From NCBI GenBank assembly GCA_003134595.1, contig PLBS01000113.1, positions 18,815-59,774 of the forward strand: a stretch of DNA of 40,960 nucleotides, written 5' to 3'. This DNA comes from Gallionella sp. (GTDB lineage: Bacteria; Pseudomonadota; Gammaproteobacteria; Burkholderiales; Gallionellaceae). A model generated the notes under the pieces. It made no database searches. It had not been told where the DNA came from and worked only from the letters and a program-made list of their open reading frames with translations. The position numbers and the translations under genes are program-made. Below are positions 34,683 to 40,960 of the stretch, piece by piece. Each line of letters begins with the position of its first letter. Positions within the stretch are counted from its first letter, which is position 1.

Positions 34683-35327
34683 ATGTACACACCCAAAAAT
34701 TTCGAAGAGCCGCGCATCGAGGTCATGCACGAACTGATGCGCGCGCGACCGCTGGCCACGTTGGTAACACTGACTTCCGGCGGGCTAACTGCGAATCACA
34801 TCCCGCTGCACCTCATAGATCAACCCGCGCCGTTCGGCACATTGCGCGAACACGTTGCCAGTGCGAATCCGCTGTGGAGCGATTATGCAAAAGACGTTGA
34901 GGTGCTGGCGATATTCCACGGCCCGGACAGTTACATCACCCCGTCCTGGTATGCCATCAAACAGGAAACCGGGAAAGTCGTACCAACATGGAATTACGCC
35001 GTCGTCCATGCCTATGGCACCCTGCGCGTCATCGACGATGCGGCCTGGGTACGCGCCCAGATCGAAGCGCTCACCACACACAATGAAGCCGGCTTTGCCC
35101 ACCCGTGGTTGGTATCGGACGCGCCTCACGAGTACACCGAAAAACTGATCGGGGCAATCGTCGGATTCGAGATCGTCATCACCAGGTTGTCCGGCAAATG
35201 GAAAGTGAGCCAGAATCAACCTGCACAAAATCAGGCGAGCGTCATCGAGGGGCTAGGCAACAGCGGATATCACGATGCCACGGCGATGGCCGCCCTGGTT
35301 GCAGAAAACACAAAGAATGCGCGCTAA
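34683..35327 (+). CDS. PaiB-like FMN-binding negative transcriptional regulator
   Basis: A 214-residue protein starting MYTPKNFEEPRIEVMHELMR, the standard PaiB start, with ANHIPLHLIDQPAPFGTLRE, FHGPDSYITPSWYAIKQETG and VVPTWNYAVVHAYGTLRVID. These are the conserved blocks of the split-barrel flavin-binding PaiB family, linked in Bacillus to control of sporulation and protease genes and of unknown role in proteobacteria. No DNA-binding domain is visible, so 'regulator' is only a family name. Confidence 0.93.
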   Translation: MYTPKNFEEPRIEVMHELMRARPLATLVTLTSGGLTANHIPLHLIDQPAPFGTLREHVASANPLWSDYAKDVEVLAIFHGPDSYITPSWYAIKQETGKVVPTWNYAVVHAYGTLRVIDDAAWVRAQIEALTTHNEAGFAHPWLVSDAPHEYTEKLIGAIVGFEIVITRLSGKWKVSQNQPAQNQASVIEGLGNSGYHDATAMAALVAENTKNAR

Positions 35328-35380
35328 TATAACTTTGCAACTGACTACCCGCAAGTTAGCAAGCCCCGGGTTCAGGCGTC

Positions 35381-36361
35381 ATGCAAACACTACTCATTGA
35401 CAGTGTGGTCGATCAAATCAAGAGGGAGTCTGATCTGAGAGCTTTCGTTATTTGCCTGGGGATCACACTACTGATACTGCTGAACCCGAGCGCATCTGCA
35501 GGCCCGATTCGCGACCGGATAATCGCCGAACGAATCGCGAATGCCCAAAGCGATGAAGACGACAGCGGCGCGAGCGGCAAAGCTTCCATGCCGGCAGGTG
35601 TCACAGTGCAACGCGACGTTGCCTATGGCACAGACTCTGCGCAACGCATGGATGTTTATATTCCGCAGAATGCGCACAACGCACCTGTGTTGTTCATGGT
35701 TCACGGTGGCGCATGGTTTGTTGGCGACAAAGCGTCGGCGAACGTGGTCGAAAACAAAGTGGCTCGCTGGCTGCCCAAGGGTGTTGTGATCATATCCGTC
35801 AATTACCGGTTGATGCCCAATGCAAATCCGCTGGTGCAGACCAGCGATGTGGCTATGGCTCTGGCCAAAGCTCAGGGACTCGCAACCTCATGGGGCGGCG
35901 ACCCTACCCGCTTCATTCTGATGGGACACTCTGCCGGCGCGCACCTCGTTGCCCTCATCGCCTCTGCACCTGACATCGCCAAACAGCACGGTGTGCATCC
36001 GTGGCTGGGGACAGTCATGCTCGACAGCGCGGCACTGGATGTCGTGCAGATCATGGAATCGAAACACATGCGTTTGTACGACAAGGCCTTCGGTAGCGAC
36101 CCATCCGGCTGGCAGGCCGCTTCGCCGTATCATCGCCTATCCGCCATGACGGCACCTCTGCTGGCGGTTTGCTCCACGCAACGTGACGACTCTTGCCCGC
36201 AAGCGCGCAACTTTGTCGCGAAGGCTTCCTCGCTCGGTGCCCGATCCAGCATTCTGCCCGTTGATCTGTCCCACAAAAAAATCAATCGTGATTTGGGGCT
36301 CCCCAGTGCCTACACCGACAGCGTCGAGTCGTTCATGCGCTCGCTGGGTCTACCTCTATGA
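35381..36361 (+). CDS. Exported alpha/beta hydrolase (esterase/lipase, Aes-like)
   Basis: A 326-residue protein. A hydrophobic segment (AFVICLGITLLILL, 21-34) ends in SASA-GP, so it is likely secreted or membrane-anchored. The hydrolase domain has the oxyanion motif HGGAW (108-112), NYRLMPNANP as in hormone-sensitive-lipase-like esterases, the nucleophile elbow GHSAG with Ser184, and a late His in LSHKKINRD. The substrate is unknown. The N-terminal region before the signal is long (20 residues), so the true start may be a later GTG. Confidence 0.88.
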   Translation: MQTLLIDSVVDQIKRESDLRAFVICLGITLLILLNPSASAGPIRDRIIAERIANAQSDEDDSGASGKASMPAGVTVQRDVAYGTDSAQRMDVYIPQNAHNAPVLFMVHGGAWFVGDKASANVVENKVARWLPKGVVIISVNYRLMPNANPLVQTSDVAMALAKAQGLATSWGGDPTRFILMGHSAGAHLVALIASAPDIAKQHGVHPWLGTVMLDSAALDVVQIMESKHMRLYDKAFGSDPSGWQAASPYHRLSAMTAPLLAVCSTQRDDSCPQARNFVAKASSLGARSSILPVDLSHKKINRDLGLPSAYTDSVESFMRSLGLPL

Positions 36362-36493
36362 TGCATGCAGGACGCATTGGTTGATGAGGCTAATTTGATG
36401 TTTGAGCCGGCGCAGCGTGCGCACCGCACAATTACATCCGCCCCCGATTAATGGTTACAATTCGCGCATCCCTCCGTGTGCCCATAATAAAAA

Positions 36494-38959
36494 ATGCCGA
36501 CAGCAAACCTGACTCCCGCTGAGCTTCGCCTCACCATCGCTCCCGATACGCTCGGCTTCGCCGATACTTCCGAATTGCTGGAGTATCCGCTGCCGTGGAT
36601 CGGGCAGGAGCGCGCGGAAATGGCCGCCCGCTTTGGTCTCGGGATGGGTCAGCCGGATTACAACCTGTTCGTGCTGGGCGAGGTCGGCAGCGGGCGTTCG
36701 TCGCTGCTCAAGCAGGCGATGCAGGCGACCGCCGCAAACAAGGCGGTGCCGCCCGATCTATGTTACCTGCACAATTTCGATGCGCCGGAAAGACCGCGCG
36801 CACTGCGCCTGCCTGCCGGGCAGGGACGCCTGTTGCGGCAACTCATGGCGCAGATGACGAAATCCCTGCAGACGGAAATACCGCAGCGCCTGGACGGGCA
36901 GGATTTCAAGGCCGAAAGCGAGCGCATCGAAAAGACCCACAAGTCAGAAGAAACCAAGGCATTCACCGAACTCGAGGCCTTTGCCGAAGCCCGCAGTTTT
37001 ACGATGCACCGCGAAACCGGACACATACTTTTCACGCTGCTGGGAAAAAAAGGGCACGCCTATACCGAGGACGAAGTGCTTGCGTTGCCGAAGGGACGCC
37101 GCGCCGAGATCGCGCTGGCCGAGCAGGAACTGCGCGCGGAGATCAGCCGTTATTTCGAAAAGACCCGGCCGATGGAACGGGTCATGAACGAGGCGCTGGC
37201 GGCATTGCGGCGCCAGGTGGTGAAGCCGCTGCTGGATCACGAATTGCAGGAGATCCGCGTCGGACTGAAGAAACAGATCAAGGACTCGGTCAAGCTCGGC
37301 GCCTATCTGGATCAGGTCATGCATGACGTGCTCGAAAATCTGGAGCTGTTCAAGGTTTCCGATACCGATGAGGATATCCGGCGCGAGGCATTGAACACCG
37401 TGTTGTCGCGCTACCGGGTCAATCTGGTGGTGGACAATGGCGGCCTGCACGGCGCGCCGGTAATCATTGAAGACAATCCCTTGTTCCGTTCGCTGTTCGG
37501 CAGCATCGAATATCAGTCCGAAAACGATGTGCTGGTGACTGATTTTTCCCGCATCCGCGCCGGCAGCCTGCACCGGGCGCACGGCGGCTTCCTGATGCTG
37601 CATCTGCGCGACCTGCTGGCCGACCCTCTGGTGTGGGAGAAGCTGCGGCGCTTTCTGCGCAGCGGCAGGCTGCAGATCGAAGAGCCGGGCACGGCCTTCG
37701 CGCCGATCGCGGCTGTTTCTCTCGAACCCGAGGCGGTGGATGTCGATGCCAAGATTATCATGATCGGTTCGCGCGAACAGTATTACGAATTGCAGGAAGA
37801 GGACCCGGAGTTCGCACGCCGCTTCCGGGTCAAGGTGGATTTTGCCGAAAGCTTTTTGTCCAGCACCGAGACCCGCCGCGCTTCGGCTATCTTCGTCGCC
37901 CACACCTGCCGCGATCTCGGGCTGCCGCATTTTTCCGCCGCCGCCGTGGCGTGCCTGCTGGAGGATGGGCACCGTGAAGTGGACGACCAGTCGCGCCAAA
38001 GCGCGATCTTCGCCCGCGCCGAGGCGCTGGTGATGGAAAGCGCCGCACTGTGCAGTGCCCGTGCAGGCCGCCTGGTCGAGGCGCCAGTTGTTGAAGCACC
38101 AGTAGTTGAAGCACAGGATGTCGAGGCTGCAATTCGTGCGCGCACGCTGCGCCACGATTACCCCGACCAGCGCCTGCAGGAATCCATTGCCGAAGGCGAT
38201 GTGCTGATCACATTGCATGGCGAGAAAGTGGGCCAGCTCAACGCCCTGACCCAGATAGACCTGGGGGATTACCGCTTCGGCTTCCCGGTGCGCGTCACGG
38301 CGCGCACCTTTGCCGGTGAAGACGGCCTGCTCAACATCGATCGCGAAGTGGAAATGTCCGGGCCGATCCACGACAAGGGCGTGCTGATTCTGCAAAACTA
38401 CCTGTCCGCGCTGTTTGCCCATAACGCGCCGCTCGCGCTTGACGCATCCGTCGTGTTCGAACAGGAATATCACGGCGTGGAGGGAGACTCCGCTTCGTGC
38501 GCCGAACTTTATGTGTTGCTCTCGTCCCTGTCCGGCCTGCCGCTCAAGCAGGGTATCGCGGTGACCGGTGCGGTCAATCAGCACGGCGAAGTGTTGCCGG
38601 TGGGCGGCATCAACGAGAAGATTGAGGGTTACTTTCGCATCTGCTCGACAACCGGGCTGGACGGCAGCCAGGGCGTGCTGATCCCGCACCGCAACCGCCG
38701 CCACCTGATGCTGGACCGCAAGGTCGTCGAGGCCGTCGCTAATGGTTTATTCCATATCCACACTGCGGAGCATGCGAGCGAGGGCATGGAACTGCTCAGC
38801 GGATGTCCGTTTGGCGTAGCAGACGAAGCGGGCGATTATCCGCCCGGCAGTGTGCTGGGGAACGCCCAGAGCACCCTGCTGGCCTATCGCCGCGCCTGCC
38901 AAATATCGGGGCACCATGTGCCGGAACACACGAAGTCGGGGCACAAGCGTGTACGCTGA
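36494..38959 (+). CDS. Lon-like ATP-dependent protease homologue (AAA_32/Lon_C)
   Basis: An 821-residue protein. The N-terminal AAA domain has a P-loop GEVGSGRSS (62-70) with Arg68 in place of the usual Lys, and a long helical insert (about 115-290). The sensor and lid region follows (HGGFLMLHLRDLLADPLVWE, FRVKVDFAESF). The C-terminal Lon protease domain carries GDSASCAE with Ser666 and GGINEKIEGYF with Lys709. The Ser-Lys distance of 43 residues matches E. coli Lon. The Walker Lys-to-Arg change is common in this subfamily (COG1067 type). A 15-nt tandem repeat near 38080-38120 encodes EAPVVEAPVVEAQDVEA. It is a monocistron or heads murI. Confidence 0.93.
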   Translation: MPTANLTPAELRLTIAPDTLGFADTSELLEYPLPWIGQERAEMAARFGLGMGQPDYNLFVLGEVGSGRSSLLKQAMQATAANKAVPPDLCYLHNFDAPERPRALRLPAGQGRLLRQLMAQMTKSLQTEIPQRLDGQDFKAESERIEKTHKSEETKAFTELEAFAEARSFTMHRETGHILFTLLGKKGHAYTEDEVLALPKGRRAEIALAEQELRAEISRYFEKTRPMERVMNEALAALRRQVVKPLLDHELQEIRVGLKKQIKDSVKLGAYLDQVMHDVLENLELFKVSDTDEDIRREALNTVLSRYRVNLVVDNGGLHGAPVIIEDNPLFRSLFGSIEYQSENDVLVTDFSRIRAGSLHRAHGGFLMLHLRDLLADPLVWEKLRRFLRSGRLQIEEPGTAFAPIAAVSLEPEAVDVDAKIIMIGSREQYYELQEEDPEFARRFRVKVDFAESFLSSTETRRASAIFVAHTCRDLGLPHFSAAAVACLLEDGHREVDDQSRQSAIFARAEALVMESAALCSARAGRLVEAPVVEAPVVEAQDVEAAIRARTLRHDYPDQRLQESIAEGDVLITLHGEKVGQLNALTQIDLGDYRFGFPVRVTARTFAGEDGLLNIDREVEMSGPIHDKGVLILQNYLSALFAHNAPLALDASVVFEQEYHGVEGDSASCAELYVLLSSLSGLPLKQGIAVTGAVNQHGEVLPVGGINEKIEGYFRICSTTGLDGSQGVLIPHRNRRHLMLDRKVVEAVANGLFHIHTAEHASEGMELLSGCPFGVADEAGDYPPGSVLGNAQSTLLAYRRACQISGHHVPEHTKSGHKRVR

Positions 38960-38982
38960 ACCGGGCATGCAGGTTTAAGAAA

Positions 38983-39819
38983 ATGAATGCAGCAAATCCC
39001 GCAAAAAATCCCATAGGTGTTTTCGATTCCGGCGTGGGCGGGTTGTCGGTGCTGCGCGAGATCCGCCGTGAGCTGCCGGATGAAGACCTGCTGTATGTGG
39101 CCGATTCCGGCCATGCGCCGTATGGCGATAAATCCGCGCAATTGATCGAGGCAAGATCGATCGCCATTGTCGAGTTCCTGGTGAGCCAACACGCCAAGGC
39201 CATCGTCGTGGCTTGCAATACGGCAACCAGCGCCGCGATAGAAACGTTGCGCGCAAGATTCTCGGTGCCTATCGTTGCAATGGAACCCGCCGTCAAACCG
39301 GCGGCGGCTCACACCAAATCCGGAGTGATCGGCGTACTGGCCACCAGCATGACGATTGCCAGCGACAACTTTGCGAAACTGCACAACCGGTTTGGTGCTG
39401 ATGTAAAAATCCTGATGCAGGCGTGTCCGGGACTCGTTGAACAAGTGGAAGCCGGTAATCTGTCCGGTGACAAAACCCGCGCATTGATCAAGCAATATGT
39501 CTCGCCATTGTTGGCGCAGAAAGCCGACACCATCGTGCTGGGTTGCACGCACTATCCGTTCCTCGCCTCGCTGATACAGGAAATCGCCGGACCGACGGTT
39601 GCTATCATCGATCCCGCCGCCGCCATCGCACGGGAACTCCGGCGCCGGCTTGCCGGCATAAAACAGTTATCACCCGAGGCACATGCCGGAACGGAGCGGT
39701 TCTGGACCAGCGCTGCACCAGACAAAACGAAGCAGGTCATCTCACAATTGTGGCAGATGGACATCGACGTGCGGAGCTTGTCGAACGGACATGGCGAGAA
39801 GCACCGCCCCGAATTATGA
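38983..39819 (+). CDS. murI: Glutamate racemase
   Basis: A 278-residue glutamate racemase making D-glutamate for peptidoglycan. Visible are the start motif IGVFDSGVGGLSVLREI (Asp15), ADSGHAPYGDK, the first catalytic Cys78 in VACNTATS, and the second, Cys188, in LGCTHYPF. The ATG at 38983 is the family start, 23 bp after the Lon-like gene stops; the extension back to 38803 overlaps that gene and is not used. Co-transcription with the protease gene is likely from the spacing. Confidence 0.97.
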   Translation: MNAANPAKNPIGVFDSGVGGLSVLREIRRELPDEDLLYVADSGHAPYGDKSAQLIEARSIAIVEFLVSQHAKAIVVACNTATSAAIETLRARFSVPIVAMEPAVKPAAAHTKSGVIGVLATSMTIASDNFAKLHNRFGADVKILMQACPGLVEQVEAGNLSGDKTRALIKQYVSPLLAQKADTIVLGCTHYPFLASLIQEIAGPTVAIIDPAAAIARELRRRLAGIKQLSPEAHAGTERFWTSAAPDKTKQVISQLWQMDIDVRSLSNGHGEKHRPEL

Positions 39820-39870
39820 ACATCACTTCTCGCCGTGTCCGTTCCCTCTCTCCTACCTCTGATGGAACTA

Positions 39871-39914
39871 CTAGCCATTCGACTAGGCGGCAAAACTGCC
39901 AAGTCGCTGGTTAT
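39871..39914. repeat. CTAGCCA...TGGTTAT hairpin repeat, copy 1
   Basis: The two arms CCATTCGACTAGGC and GCCAAGTCGCTGG fold on each other around GGCAAAACT. Related copies are at 40755-40804 and, inverted, at 40895-40960. Together with 40031-40105 it accounts for most of the gene-free gap 39820-40191; the rest shows nothing. Confidence 0.65.
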
Positions 39915-40030
39915 CCCCCGGAGGGGGAGAGTGATGAGGTGTCGCTTCGCGACATTCAAGTTAACGTCTCCTCTGTCGAAGCAACTTTAAAGAACTATTA
40001 AGCTTTTCAAAATACATGACAATGTTGCCA

Positions 40031-40105
40031 CAAACCCCCTCCCTCAATCTGCCCCCTCGCAAGCTCTCCCCCACAGGGAGAGGGAAGGGTTGGGAAGGGG
40101 GAAAA
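40031..40105. repeat. C/G-rich inverted repeat, copy 3
   Basis: CAAACCCCCTCCCTCAATCT with GCTCTCCCCC pairs with GGGAGAGGG and AAGGGTTGGGAAGGGGGA. It is the same class as 28493-28568 and 32728-32814. Confidence 0.7.
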
Positions 40106-40191
40106 ACAGGAATTTTCCCGCTACCCGGATAACTGCTATGCTTAACGCGTAACGAAGAAGAAGCGGCATCATTCATTTCAAGGAGGCAACA

Positions 40192-40692
40192 ATGACTAAG
40201 CAATCACACCCCGCTGGCTTTCACCCCATCCGCCGCGACCGGCTGCCGCTGGAAACGGTAATGGACAGCTATAAAACCAAGGGCAAACTTTCCGAGCCGA
40301 CGGTCTGCCCGGACTGTGGCGCGGTATTCCACGCCGGCCACTGGCAATGGTTGGCAAAACCCAAGGATGCGCATCAGACAACCTGCCCGGCCTGCCATCG
40401 GATACGCGATCATTTCCCGGCGGGATATGTGTCGTTGGATGGAGAATTTTTCGCAGCTCACGAACAGGAAATCCTGCAACTGATACAGCATCGGGAAACG
40501 CAAGAAAAGGCGGGACACCCGTTGCAGCGCATCATGGCCATCGAGAAAACGAAACACGGCACGCTGGTGACCACCACCGACATCCATCTGGCGCGCGGCA
40601 TCGGTGAAGCGTTGCACCATGCCTATCAAGGCGAACTGGAATTCCACCACAATTCGGATCAGAACCTGCTGCGCGTCAGCTGGAGCCGCTAA
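40192..40692 (+). CDS. BCAM0308-like zinc-ribbon protein
   Basis: A 166-residue protein with a four-Cys zinc ribbon: Cys39 and Cys42 in TVCPDCGAVFHAGHWQW, Cys65 and Cys68 in TTCPACHRI. Then come FPAGYVSLDGEFFAAHEQEI and a C-terminal RNA-binding-like part (TTTDIHLARGIGEALHHAYQ). This is the layout of the BCAM0308 family, resembling the zinc-ribbon part of NMD3-like proteins; no function is established. AAGGAGG at 40180-40186 supports the start MTKQSHPAGFHPIRRDRL. Confidence 0.85.
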   Translation: MTKQSHPAGFHPIRRDRLPLETVMDSYKTKGKLSEPTVCPDCGAVFHAGHWQWLAKPKDAHQTTCPACHRIRDHFPAGYVSLDGEFFAAHEQEILQLIQHRETQEKAGHPLQRIMAIEKTKHGTLVTTTDIHLARGIGEALHHAYQGELEFHHNSDQNLLRVSWSR

Positions 40693-40754
40693 CGCTTGAC
40701 GTGCGGCCATGACACGGCGTTGCACTAAAAGTAGGCAATCCACTGATGAAACAA

Positions 40755-40804
40755 CTAGCCATCCCACTAAGCAACCAAAAGACGATTGCCAAGTGGTTGG
40801 TTAT
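40755..40804. repeat. CTAGCCA...TGGTTAT hairpin repeat, copy 2
   Basis: CTAGCCATCCCACTAAGCAA, then GATTGCCAAGTGGTTGGTTAT. It is a diverged copy of 39871-39914 downstream of the zinc-ribbon gene. Confidence 0.55.
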
Positions 40805-40894
40805 ATCCAGCAAGCTGGATGTGGAATTGTCACCGGAGCAATCGGGGCGGGAATGGCCGCATCGCACCTCCTCCCGCAATCGGCTGGCTTCGCC

Positions 40895-40960
40895 ATAACC
40901 AGCGACTTGGCGAGTGTAGTTGGCTCGCCTAGTCGAGTGGCTATAACCAATGACTTGCCC
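40895..40960. repeat. Inverted, tandem copies of the hairpin repeat at the right edge
   Basis: ATAACCAGCGACTTGGCGAG (40895) and ATAACCAATGACTTGCCC (40943) are two successive units 48 bp apart, inverted relative to 39871-39914 and cut by the window end. The first also contains CCTAGTCGAGTGGCTAT, the other arm. A longer array may continue outside. Confidence 0.55.

Noticed and set aside
36944-38704. 586-codon open frame antisense to the Lon-like gene
   Set aside because: The Lon-like frame has clear catalytic motifs; the antisense frame is a GC-rich shadow.
40755-40960. CRISPR-like array at the right edge
   Set aside because: Units are palindromic, diverged and partly inverted, spacing is 48 bp with no constant repeat/spacer pattern, and no cas gene is present.

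Overview
The window reads as chromosome of a betaproteobacterial chemolithoautotroph. The evidence is a red-type (form IC) RuBisCO operon with its own CbbR and CbbX, a c/b-type cytochrome operon, Nitrosomonadales/Gallionellaceae-like housekeeping proteins and many REP-like intergenic palindromes. The genus cannot be fixed from the sequence alone. No rRNA, tRNA, CRISPR array or complete IS transposase was seen.

Layout. 1-633: 5' part of a MATE transporter gene, cut by the window edge. 856-4884: cbbR, divergent from cbbL-cbbS-cbbX. 4885-5379: a MATE gene fragment and REP palindromes. 5380-8055: pepN. 8150-12547: a discrete cassette of three minus-strand genes (SSS-type symporter, AAA+ ATPase of bacterial-enhancer-binding type without GAFTGA, 147-aa helical protein), bracketed by a 322-bp direct duplication of the pepN 5' end. 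12921-17873: AT-richer defence-like pair, a ~1295-aa alpha/beta-hydrolase/STAND NTPase and an Mrr-type endonuclease. 18014-21539: a truncated VOC gene and four toxin-antitoxin modules, two of them with frameshifted toxins. 21695-23419: ggt. 23762-26685: ferredoxin-reductase-like protein, Mug-like uracil-DNA glycosylase homologue, alpha/beta hydrolase, PEGA/SHOCT lipoprotein. 27199-28449: AI-2E family permease. 28718-31562: five-gene cytochrome operon (SHP-like cytochrome c, two diheme cytochromes, cytochrome b561, HxxLG membrane protein). 31689-40692: hrcA, hemH, DJ-1/PfpI protein, PaiB-like protein, esterase, Lon-like protease, murI, BCAM0308-like zinc-ribbon protein.

How it works together. 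CbbR and CbbLSX form a self-contained CO2-fixation unit with its activase. The SHP/DHC/b561 operon looks like a membrane-to-periplasm electron-transfer chain. The accessory middle of the window (8-26 kb) combines defence, toxin-antitoxin and unassigned cargo.

The most striking structural theme is recurrent. Accessory segments are bracketed by an intact host gene and a decayed partial copy of one part of that gene: MATE around cbb, pepN around the symporter/AAA+ cassette, the lipoprotein 3' end around the hydrolase, the VOC gene around a toxin-antitoxin remnant, and an inverted copy of the ggt 3' end. This suggests repeated integration or duplication events rather than one IS family. The symporter-AAA+-147-aa cassette and the hydrolase-STAND/Mrr pair are the best candidates for an undescribed system.
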